Assembly: GCA_039105265.1 (NCBI GenBank)
Contig: JAPFFF010000004.1
Span: forward strand, 3,782,001-3,846,000
Length of the DNA stretch: 64,000 nt
Direction of reading: 5' to 3'
Source: Tritrichomonas musculus
Lineage: Eukaryota; Parabasalia; Tritrichomonadida; Tritrichomonadidae
Translations under genes and position numbers: made by a program
In this document: positions 53,549-61,962 of the stretch, piece after piece
Layout of the letters: each line of letters opens with the position of its first letter
Position numbering within the stretch: position 1 is the stretch's first letter
Notes under the pieces: generated by a model
Database searches by the model: none
What the model was told of the DNA's origin: nothing
Seen by the model: the letters and a program-made list of their open reading frames with translations, nothing else

Positions 53549-53755
53549 ATGTCAAACCAAGCCGAACAATTAAGCACCCTCATTAATAGAATCAACAAAA
53601 AGCTAAAAGGATGGAGACCTGCATTAAAATACCTCTACGATAATGATGATGTTGTTGACGGAGTACTAAAAGAGATAAATCACTTTATTGAACAACTAAA
53701 GAAATTCAACGGTCCTGCTGAATTAATTGCTGAACTTGAAGAGCTCATTTATTAA
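53549..53755 (+). CDS. Polinton small helical protein
   Basis: A 68-residue, all-helical protein without a recognised domain. It lies just inside the terminal repeat, in the same direction as the next gene 70 bp on. Its position in a gene-dense element is the main support. Confidence 0.5.
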   Translation: MSNQAEQLSTLINRINKKLKGWRPALKYLYDNDDVVDGVLKEINHFIEQLKKFNGPAELIAELEELIY

Positions 53756-53825
53756 AAAGATATCTGAAGTGTCTTCAATGACGTTTTTATTTTTGTTTTT
53801 TGTTTTTTAATTTCACTCTAAAGAT

Positions 53826-54284
53826 ATGTCAACACCAAAAGTTTATGATTACATCAATTCACTTATTGATATGTTGGATGAATCAGAGAAGTTCAAACAA
53901 TGTGATTTCTCAATTCTGTGTGATAGATATCCAATACCTTGTGGAAAGGCTGCATATAAATCTAAAGTGATATACATATCATTGAAGAACAAAGATAATG
54001 CATTTAAACGATTATATTATGATAAGATTGTTGAACTCGGGCTCGAATATATAACATTAACATCAAATGTTAGAAGAAGAATATCAACAACATCTATTGA
54101 GTTCTTCGTTGAAGGTTCAAATGAAGAGCAATCATTTAAAGAATACAAGTATTATAATTACAGTATCAGGAAAGTTAATGATAAGAAAACAAAAGAACTC
54201 ATAGAACAAATGAGACAAAAATATAATATCAATACACCACAACTGTTTGTTGGTGTTCAACAACAAATTGTATTAGATGAATGA
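53826..54284 (+). CDS. Polinton protein of unknown function
   Basis: 152 residues, mixed alpha/beta, with no recognised motif. It ends 12 bases into the 3' end of the ATPase gene on the opposite strand (tail-to-tail overlap). The compact packing supports a real gene. Confidence 0.55.
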   Translation: MSTPKVYDYINSLIDMLDESEKFKQCDFSILCDRYPIPCGKAAYKSKVIYISLKNKDNAFKRLYYDKIVELGLEYITLTSNVRRRISTTSIEFFVEGSNEEQSFKEYKYYNYSIRKVNDKKTKELIEQMRQKYNINTPQLFVGVQQQIVLDE

Positions 54285-55187
54285 AAGGTTATTAGTTCGA
54301 ACATTGATTAAAACGAATTGATGTGCTTTCATTGTTCTGTATCGATTCCATAGCTCTTCGAAATCTATTGGAAATGGAACTTGTTGATATATGTAGCCGA
54401 GTTTCTGTCGTGAATAACCACTAAAGATGAAGAATGATGTTGCATTATTTTTCCATTCTGTTGTTAAAGCTTTGAAGAACTGGATGTTAACGAATATGAT
54501 TAGATTCTTATGTCGAAGCTGACTGATGGTATTGATAAAATAGGATGATTTAATTAGTTTCGATTTCAAGAAGTCTTCACAAAGAATGATAGTATTTAGC
54601 GGTTTATTTGGTTGACCTAGTTTATTGATATGAAGAAACTCAAACATATCGTTTAACTTCTTTTCATCGATTACTATTTTTGGTGTTGATGAATATTTGT
54701 TATACAATTCTTTATATAAATCAAGTTGTTTAAGATATTCTTCAGCATTGCTGTCAGCAACAGTTTTTATTGGTAGCTGTATCAATTCGCGTTGGCTTTC
54801 GAATGTAGCATCGTTGATTGTTCCGTTTCGTGATACATAAACAATTAAATGAAAGCCAGCGTTCTTCATTCGAGACATTTGAATAACATCTCGTAGCATT
54901 ATATGACTCTTTCCTTTACCTTGCTGACCAACGAGTATGTTCAATGAATTGTAATATGAATAAATACCGTTTGCGATTGGTCTGATTGATTCATTCTTTA
55001 TTTTTGATTCATTGCGTTGATATGCTTTATTCATCTCGTCATCAATATTAAATGTTGTTTCATTAACTGTTGGCTTGAATGATTCATATTCAAATGCAAA
55101 ACTCATTTGGTCATCATCATAATCAGAACCACTAGAGAATAAAATCTCATTATAATTAAACTGAGTGGGTTTCATGAAACGTTTCAT
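54273..55187 (-). CDS. Polinton A32/FtsK-HerA-type genome-packaging ATPase
   Basis: This 304-residue P-loop ATPase has Walker A GQQGKGKS (87-94) followed by a helix with HIMLRDVIQMSR, and a Walker B-like hydrophobic strand with an acid pair (NTIILCED) near 205-212. Length and layout match the ATPases that Polintons share with double-jelly-roll viruses, where they are thought to pump the genome into the capsid. It lies tail-to-tail with the 152-residue gene. Confidence 0.78.
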   Translation of the reverse strand: MKRFMKPTQFNYNEILFSSGSDYDDDQMSFAFEYESFKPTVNETTFNIDDEMNKAYQRNESKIKNESIRPIANGIYSYYNSLNILVGQQGKGKSHIMLRDVIQMSRMKNAGFHLIVYVSRNGTINDATFESQRELIQLPIKTVADSNAEEYLKQLDLYKELYNKYSSTPKIVIDEKKLNDMFEFLHINKLGQPNKPLNTIILCEDFLKSKLIKSSYFINTISQLRHKNLIIFVNIQFFKALTTEWKNNATSFFIFSGYSRQKLGYIYQQVPFPIDFEELWNRYRTMKAHQFVLINVRTNNLSFI

Positions 55188-55211
55188 TTCTTTAGTTTTC
55201 GTTAAAGCTCT

Positions 55212-55343
55212 TCATGAATACATTTTTGTTCTTATCTCTTCGCTGAGTTCTGGTTCTTTGTCAGGCATCATTAATGATACTTCAACAATCTTCACTAAAA
55301 ATAAACCTGTCAATAATGAAACAACTAATATTTCATATATCAT
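55212..55343 (-). CDS. Polinton small membrane protein (43 residues)
   Basis: A short ORF fills the gap between two minus-strand genes. It starts MIYEILVVSLLTGLFLV, one clear membrane segment, followed by an acidic tail. The ATG lies at 55341-55343 and the stop at 55212-55214, 25 bp before the ATPase start. Gene order and the well-formed hydrophobic helix support it. Small membrane proteins are common in virus-like elements, but no homologue can be named. Confidence 0.5.
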   Translation of the reverse strand: MIYEILVVSLLTGLFLVKIVEVSLMMPDKEPELSEEIRTKMYS

Positions 55344-55353
55344 TTATTGGTTT

Positions 55354-55929
55354 TTAAATACATGTTTTCAATGAAATGTTGTGTCTAATGAGTTCTGTAT
55401 AAATGCTATTGTATTTGTATTTCAAGTCATTTGATTCATTATTTTTGTACACCAATATCCTATCAATTAAAAGATATTTGGAACGAGAAACACAACCATT
55501 ACACGCACAATCATCATTGACAATCAATTCAACTTTATCAGCTTGTGTTAGTAATTTGATGAGTTCCATTAATGTATTTGAATGACAAATCAATAAATCA
55601 TTGACTTTTATCGGATTTGTTTCATAGATTGATAACAATATCTCAAGAAATTTGTTTTTGGTTTCAAGTTCTGTTATATCAGCTCCTATATCACTGATAC
55701 CTCTTTCTAGGGAAACGTTGTTTGTTGGATGCTGTGATTGATATACTCCACTCATCTGAGGTATAGTAAAATTTGTGGCTTGAGATGATTGTGGTAATGG
55801 TTGAACTGATGGATATTCAACTGGTTGTGGTTGCTTTGGTTTGATGTTTATATTAATACTGGTTGATTGTTCCTGCTTAACTGATGCATCGTTTTCACTA
55901 CTTAATATACGAGCTTTAGAGAGAGCCAT
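55354..55929 (-). CDS. Polinton protein of unknown function (191 residues)
   Basis: The N-terminal third is Gln/Pro/Ser-rich and probably disordered. The rest is helical, with a CACNGC cysteine cluster near residues 145-150 that might bind metal. It is in the same direction as the ATPase gene. No family is recognised. Confidence 0.5.
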   Translation of the reverse strand: MALSKARILSSENDASVKQEQSTSININIKPKQPQPVEYPSVQPLPQSSQATNFTIPQMSGVYQSQHPTNNVSLERGISDIGADITELETKNKFLEILLSIYETNPIKVNDLLICHSNTLMELIKLLTQADKVELIVNDDCACNGCVSRSKYLLIDRILVYKNNESNDLKYKYNSIYTELIRHNISLKTCI

Positions 55930-55983
55930 GAATGTTTGAATAAAAATAAAACAACATTAATGATGAGTCATTCAATGATTCAT

Positions 55984-56229
55984 TTACAAAGTCATTTGTT
56001 CAGCTGATTTGATACGTTCATCAATAGCTCTTAATTGTATTTTAATCGATTCAATATCATTAAATAGTTGTTTATATATCGACAATATGTGAATCATCTT
56101 ATCAAACTTTCCGTTTAATGCATCATCTTCAGAATTCATACATTCATTGAATATCTTGTCTTTAACTATTCGAAACTGAGCGTGTAAAGCTGATGTATCA
56201 CAACTCAAACCTTTAATTGCACTATTCAT
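55984..56229 (-). CDS. Polinton small helical protein (81 residues)
   Basis: 81 residues, helical, with a likely coiled coil in the second half. It lies between two genes of the same direction, 54 and 38 bp apart. Function unknown. Confidence 0.5.
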   Translation of the reverse strand: MNSAIKGLSCDTSALHAQFRIVKDKIFNECMNSEDDALNGKFDKMIHILSIYKQLFNDIESIKIQLRAIDERIKSAEQMTL

Positions 56230-56267
56230 TTTAAACCAAAAATAAACAAATTAATTAAATGATATTT

Positions 56268-56618
56268 TTATTCTTTGTTGTTCTTAAATGCCAATAATCT
56301 ATTAATCATATATGATGATACATTTAACTTCAATTTTTCCTTCAATAAGTTTTGTGTATATGAACACCTTTTATGTCCTGGCAACTTATTTATATCATTC
56401 ATTACTTTATCATCCAAAAATTGTATAACTTTTTCACGTTCATCCTTGTTCAAGAACTTTGATGAATTGAATATTGAACGCGTTCTTTTATGGTTTGCTT
56501 CTGTATTTGCTTCTTCATTTGTTTCTTCTTCTTCACTTACTTCTTGTTTTGATTCTAATATCAAAAGTAATTTATGTATTTCTTCAATGTGTTTTATTAT
56601 TTCTCTTAACTCAGACAT
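56268..56618 (-). CDS. Polinton small charged protein (116 residues)
   Basis: 116 residues: an N-terminal coiled coil, a Glu-rich linker, and a basic helical C-terminus (EKVIQFLDDKVMNDIN ... YTQNLLKEKLKLNVS) that may bind DNA. Divergent from the polymerase gene, with 92 bp between starts. Confidence 0.5.
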   Translation of the reverse strand: MSELREIIKHIEEIHKLLLILESKQEVSEEEETNEEANTEANHKRTRSIFNSSKFLNKDEREKVIQFLDDKVMNDINKLPGHKRCSYTQNLLKEKLKLNVSSYMINRLLAFKNNKE

Positions 56619-56710
56619 TTCAATGAAATAAAAAACTCGAAATATTTTTTATTTTTTGATTTAACATTTTTTCAAATTTCAAATAATTTGATTTTTTAAT
56701 AATATCATAA

Positions 56711-59700
56711 ATGAGTTCTCGTTATTACTATAGAAAAGATACCAAATCATTTGTTATTGAACAAATCAGGTATATCAATAATGAACTTCAATTAAAACCT
56801 CGTTTGTCAACATCTAAACCTTCTGATTATGATGTTAAACATTTCAAAAACATTTTAGAAAATTATCTAACTTCATTCGGTTTTAGAGAACATGAAGGTA
56901 ATAGAATAGATGACATATCAATATTAGATTTCGTTAATAGAATGAAAAGAGAAGCAGAAGAACAAGAAGAAGAGGAGGAAGAGGAACAATTTGAAGAAGA
57001 AGAACAAAATGATGAACAAAAACTAAAACAAAAACAAATCGAGAACAACATTAAAATTGCTCATGATGCACTCAACAAAGCCCTTCAATTAATTAAATCT
57101 GAAAATATATTATTGAGACCATTACCGCCAAAGACAAACAAACAACCTCAACGATATGAAGACATTCGATTTAACAATGAAAATGCTGAATTAATTGAAT
57201 ATCTCAAAAAGTTTGGCTATAAAGGTGTTCATTCAAAACATGACTCATATTTCATAATCAATGAACCTGAGAACTTTGATGAAGCAGTTGAAGCATGCAG
57301 TCATTTCATTGACCAATTCCCAAATGATAATGAAAAGGTTGAACGATTAGATGAAGACAGTAAAGAACCGATAAAAATATATTACAAGAACGGAGTTTCA
57401 TCAATTGAAGACATCAATGAATATTTGACTGAAACAGTATTTAAACAAGAAGTGAAACCGTTCAAAATATATTTTCAATTGACTGGTATATTTGAGATAC
57501 CACCAAAGAATGAAAGTGAAAGATATACATATGAAGCAAGTGATATCAAATGGAAGAACTATAAAGCATCAGTACCAATAATTGTCAGAGAGAATAAAGA
57601 TATTGACAAAGTTAAACTGTATGTTGAATCAAAAATACATGAATATGAAACCACTACTTCAAACATCAAATTATGTATCGTTTGGTCTGTTTCGTTTACA
57701 ATCTCACGAGTTGTTAAGATAACAGGAAAGATTGATGAAGTTTCAGAATTGTTTGGCAAAAATAAATATATCATTATTGATAACGTTGATGATTGTTTGT
57801 GTTGGTATCGTTTCCTTGCTTGTTGTTTGAATAAGCAACTTATTGAAACACGAACATTTAAAATCTCTGACAGAACAGCAGCAGCAAAGAAAATATTATG
57901 TGATGAACACGGTTTGAGTTATACAAAGAAGCCTTCAAAAGCAGCAAAACAATTAATCAACACCTTCAAAGGAATCACAATTGAAGAAATGAAAGAATCA
58001 GCGAAGAATCATAACATCAATGTCAACATTTATGAATACAACCAAACTGAAACAGATAAAAAAGGCTTTTTCGATTTACAAGACCAATGGCATAACACAG
58101 ACGAATCAAACAAAACGTTTTCAGCTCTCTTGTATTCAAAGGATAAGATAATTCACATAATGTACATCATCAATGCTGAAGCATTAACAAATATTCATAT
58201 TTGTCCTCATTGTGGTTCATACATTCACAAAGGTCATGAACATATGGATAGATTCAACAGACATGTAGATAAATGTGAGAAGCTAGGAGGCAAATTCAAA
58301 AAGGATTTCATACCTTCACGAGAAGCTTTACCGTACTGCCCGCACATCTTAAACAATCCTGTTTATTTGTATTGTCTTTCATATGAGCTTGAATGGAAGC
58401 CAACAAAGCATTATATCACTTATGATTTTGAAACAATGGAACAAAAGATTGAAAAGAAAGTCAGTGATAAATCTGTTATCAATTCTCGATTGATTCCTTT
58501 GAGTGTTTCATCATGTGTGAAGCTTGATAAAGGTTTGATAACAAAGAACTTTGATATACGAACAAATGAATTCATTGCCAAATGGATTGACTGGTTATTT
58601 GTTGTTGGCTGTGATGTGTATGTTGATAAATTGAATCATTTAAAATCATTCATTAAAGATAAATCGGAAGAAGAACTCAATAAAATAGATACATCATTGA
58701 AAACAATAACAGTATTCGGTTTTAATTCATCACGATTTGATTCAAACTTATTCAAAGAGCAATTGATTAAAAATCATTGGTCTATCGATAGCGGAATGAT
58801 TGGAACAGCTACATCATTGAAACAATTTATATTGAAATCATCAAAGTATCCTATTCGATTACGATTCATTGACGCACAAGCATTTGTTGCTGGAGGAACA
58901 CTCAAACAGTTTGGAATCGATTTTGGCGGTATATCTAACAGTTCGAAAGGTGTATTTCCTTATGAAGCAATCAACAGCGAGAATTATAATGAAGTGTTAT
59001 CAAAGAATGAACCATTCAAATATGAAGACTTCTACAGTTATCTCAATCAAAAGAATCCATTAACAAAAGCTGATTATGAAGAGTATTTGATTGATTCAAA
59101 GAGGTTTGCAACACGTTGGGATTACTTGTTATCATACAATGACAATGATGTTGAAATGATGATTAATCCTATTGACAACCTTATTCAAATGAATGCTGAA
59201 TATAAAGTTGATTTGATTAGCAATCTTTCATTGTCAAAGAACGCATCATGTATCAAATATGCTCTTGCTTACAAAGATTTCAACCCGAAGAATGACTATG
59301 AAACCATAAACAAGATGAATACATTTAAACCAACAATGAAATGGTGGATTAATAAATGTGATAACTATCGAAAACAAGACATGAAACATAACCAATCCAA
59401 TCAAAATCAACGCGATATATCAAAATGTGTTGGTGAAAAGGATTTTGATGCATTCATGAAATTGTATGAATCAAATGAAACAGGTAAATGTCATTTATGT
59501 GGTGAACACTTTACTTACAACAACAAACCGACACTTGACAGAATAGATAACAACAAAGGACATCAGATTGATAACTGTTTACTTGCTTGTGCTGAATGTA
59601 ATCGTTTGAGACAACGTGATGATGACAAGATAACAAGAACCAAAATACAATTGAAGAAATTCTGCAAGCTCCATCACCTGCCAACACTCATAACTGATGA

Positions 59701-61264
59701 AAAAGAATACTACAATTTGAGAGAGAACATAACGGGAGGATTATCAAATGTACTTCATCGAGTGAACATTAGAGGTCAAACATTAATCAATAAACTCAAA
59801 TATGATGCCGTTAATGACAGAATCATTAGCTATGACACTTCAAACATAGTTTCACACGTTGCTGGTATTGATTTCAATTCATTGTATCCCTCATCATTCA
59901 GTTCAGTAAAACATTCATTCAATCCTTATCACGGAGGAATCATGTACATGCCTGGTTCATTTATAAAACGATTTGATGTTTATGATGAACAAGGAAACAA
60001 GAATGAAAAGGTTCTTAATACTGCAATGAATATCATTCAATCAAAGAAGCGATTTGATGCAAACCCTGAGTTTATATTCAAAGCTGAAGTCAAATTGAGA
60101 TGTCCAAAGAATAAAATCAACGATTTGATTAATTTCCCTCCTGTGTTTAGAAATATCAATATAATGAATGATGAGCAAACGATTGGAAGCTATATGTACA
60201 AATATATGAAAGACAATAAACTGAATTCAGCCGATAAAGAAACAAGAAAGCTGACAATGTTGCTTGATACATGCGGAACATTTATGACGTTCTCGAATTA
60301 CCTTTTATGGTTTTTGATTGACCACGGACTTATTGTTGATGACATTAAGAGCTTAAGTTTATATGAAGCTCATGACGGATTCAATCAATTTGTTTGTGAG
60401 TTTATGAAGAAGCGTCAAGATATATTGTCAGGAAAGGCACACGGGAACGAAAAGTTTTACAAGATTAGTATGAACGGATCTTACGGATATGACGGTATGA
60501 ATTCAGAGAACTTTAATAAAGTCAGAATTGTTGATAAAAATAAAGCCTTTCAATTGATTGCATCCGATACTTATCGCAATGGATGTAAATTGTCAAATGA
60601 TTGTTATTTGATACAATCACAACCTCATTCATTCAAATGTAATACATGTCTTCAGGAATCATTTTGGACATTAGACAATGCGAAATACTGGTATTTGACT
60701 TTCCTTTATGACTTTCTTTACAAATGCATTGACATGAATAAGATTCATTTCAACTCAGTCGATACGGACAGCCTTTACATGTCTATAGCTGGTGATATGA
60801 ATAAACCGATTGACCAGTTGTTTGATTACGTCATCAAAGACAAATCATTTTATGATAAACACATTTATAGCTTTATGCCAAATCCTGCAATCAATGATGT
60901 ATATGATGAGAAAAAGATTCTCGGATGCTGTGTAGAAAAGTTCGGAGCAAATCAAGTTGCTTTATGTGCCAAGTGTTATACGATTTGGTCAGATGACAAA
61001 ACAATTTCATTAAAGCTCAAAGGTGTTTCATTGAAGAAGAACAACATCAAATCAAGTGATTACAAAAATGTCATTGATAAGCAATCAATAATGAAAGGCA
61101 AAAATATAAACCTTCAAATGAATTCACAACTGATGAGTAAAATAACTGTAATCAAAAATGCATTAACAGCAGCACATTCAAAAATGTTGGTTTTATCGAA
61201 TCATTGTTGTTGTCCTTATGTCAATGGTTTCACTGCAAAGGATTATTTCATTGAGAATCATTAA
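56711..61264 (+). CDS. Polinton protein-primed DNA polymerase B with internal HNH-like domain
   Basis: This 1517-residue replicative polymerase is of the protein-primed type. The exonuclease motifs are ITYDFETME (D572, E574), NSSRFDSNLF (D677) and YNDNDVE. The polymerase motifs are GIDFNSLYPSS (D1054), KISMNGSYGY (about 1252) and VDTDSLYMS (D1351, D1353). Upstream, CPHCGSYIHKGHEH (498 on) with a later HVDKC forms a zinc finger often placed before this polymerase, and DDCLCWYRFL (360-369) is reminiscent of an OTU-like protease start. Unusually, residues about 927-975 (CHLCGEHF ... LDRIDNNKGHQIDNC ... CAEC) form an HNH-nuclease-like zinc module between exonuclease and polymerase domains. The N-terminus has a Glu run. 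Confidence 0.88.
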   Translation: MSSRYYYRKDTKSFVIEQIRYINNELQLKPRLSTSKPSDYDVKHFKNILENYLTSFGFREHEGNRIDDISILDFVNRMKREAEEQEEEEEEEQFEEEEQNDEQKLKQKQIENNIKIAHDALNKALQLIKSENILLRPLPPKTNKQPQRYEDIRFNNENAELIEYLKKFGYKGVHSKHDSYFIINEPENFDEAVEACSHFIDQFPNDNEKVERLDEDSKEPIKIYYKNGVSSIEDINEYLTETVFKQEVKPFKIYFQLTGIFEIPPKNESERYTYEASDIKWKNYKASVPIIVRENKDIDKVKLYVESKIHEYETTTSNIKLCIVWSVSFTISRVVKITGKIDEVSELFGKNKYIIIDNVDDCLCWYRFLACCLNKQLIETRTFKISDRTAAAKKILCDEHGLSYTKKPSKAAKQLINTFKGITIEEMKESAKNHNINVNIYEYNQTETDKKGFFDLQDQWHNTDESNKTFSALLYSKDKIIHIMYIINAEALTNIHICPHCGSYIHKGHEHMDRFNRHVDKCEKLGGKFKKDFIPSREALPYCPHILNNPVYLYCLSYELEWKPTKHYITYDFETMEQKIEKKVSDKSVINSRLIPLSVSSCVKLDKGLITKNFDIRTNEFIAKWIDWLFVVGCDVYVDKLNHLKSFIKDKSEEELNKIDTSLKTITVFGFNSSRFDSNLFKEQLIKNHWSIDSGMIGTATSLKQFILKSSKYPIRLRFIDAQAFVAGGTLKQFGIDFGGISNSSKGVFPYEAINSENYNEVLSKNEPFKYEDFYSYLNQKNPLTKADYEEYLIDSKRFATRWDYLLSYNDNDVEMMINPIDNLIQMNAEYKVDLISNLSLSKNASCIKYALAYKDFNPKNDYETINKMNTFKPTMKWWINKCDNYRKQDMKHNQSNQNQRDISKCVGEKDFDAFMKLYESNETGKCHLCGEHFTYNNKPTLDRIDNNKGHQIDNCLLACAECNRLRQRDDDKITRTKIQLKKFCKLHHLPTLITDEKEYYNLRENITGGLSNVLHRVNIRGQTLINKLKYDAVNDRIISYDTSNIVSHVAGIDFNSLYPSSFSSVKHSFNPYHGGIMYMPGSFIKRFDVYDEQGNKNEKVLNTAMNIIQSKKRFDANPEFIFKAEVKLRCPKNKINDLINFPPVFRNINIMNDEQTIGSYMYKYMKDNKLNSADKETRKLTMLLDTCGTFMTFSNYLLWFLIDHGLIVDDIKSLSLYEAHDGFNQFVCEFMKKRQDILSGKAHGNEKFYKISMNGSYGYDGMNSENFNKVRIVDKNKAFQLIASDTYRNGCKLSNDCYLIQSQPHSFKCNTCLQESFWTLDNAKYWYLTFLYDFLYKCIDMNKIHFNSVDTDSLYMSIAGDMNKPIDQLFDYVIKDKSFYDKHIYSFMPNPAINDVYDEKKILGCCVEKFGANQVALCAKCYTIWSDDKTISLKLKGVSLKKNNIKSSDYKNVIDKQSIMKGKNINLQMNSQLMSKITVIKNALTAAHSKMLVLSNHCCCPYVNGFTAKDYFIENH

Positions 61265-61317
61265 ACAATTAATTTAATGATTTTATTTTAAAAATCAATT
61301 TTTTATTTTTGTTATAA

Positions 61318-61956
61318 ATGAGTCAACCAACTGAACAAACACAAATTGAAAATGCTGAAGCTGAATTTGAACCTTTGAAAGGTTTTGAAAGTGATTATGA
61401 AATTCAAACAACTTTCCCTTATAACATCAAGAATAAGAAAACAGGAAAAATAATATCTGAAGGTGAATACAGACAAAATGTTTATCCGTGTGTAAACCTA
61501 AATAACAAAATATATTATAAACATATTCTTGTAGCAAAGCAATTTATTGAAAACCCTAATAATCTGCCACAAGTCGACCATAAGAATAGAATCAAAACTG
61601 ATTATCATCTTGATAATTTACGATTTGTATCAAGTTCAGAGAATAATAAAAATAAATCAAATTATAAAGGTATTCAATATGAATTCATTGATGACATACC
61701 TGATGATGCAATTGTTATTGATTTCTATGAAACAAAGACAGAAAGGAAAGAATTTGAAGAAAACACGTATTATTATTACCATGATGATACTAATAATGAA
61801 GACATTTTTTATGCAAAGATTACTGATAATATTTATAAAATTCTTCATATCAATACAAATAAATCAGGCAATGAATTTATTTCAATGAACGATATAAATA
61901 ATCAAAAAGTTAGCGTATATATTAATAGATTCAAACATCAACATGATTTGATTTGA
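61318..61956 (+). CDS. Polinton-borne NUMOD4/HNH-type protein
   Basis: 212 residues. Residues about 20-105 match the NUMOD4 plus HNH_3 pattern of homing-type endonucleases: FESDYEI, the NKKTGKII strand, YKHILVAKQFIENP, QVDHKNRIKTD and NLRFVSSSENN. The VDH histidine and the closing Asn are kept. The rest is an acidic Tyr-rich tail without a known domain. It follows the polymerase by 53 bp in the same direction. It might nick DNA to spread itself or assist the element; that is inference. Confidence 0.7.
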   Translation: MSQPTEQTQIENAEAEFEPLKGFESDYEIQTTFPYNIKNKKTGKIISEGEYRQNVYPCVNLNNKIYYKHILVAKQFIENPNNLPQVDHKNRIKTDYHLDNLRFVSSSENNKNKSNYKGIQYEFIDDIPDDAIVIDFYETKTERKEFEENTYYYYHDDTNNEDIFYAKITDNIYKILHINTNKSGNEFISMNDINNQKVSVYINRFKHQHDLI

Positions 61957-61962
61957 TTTGAT

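Noticed and set aside
55165-55374. 69-codon plus-strand ORF in the Polinton
   Set aside because: It is antisense to the better supported 43-codon membrane protein gene and overlaps the ATPase start.
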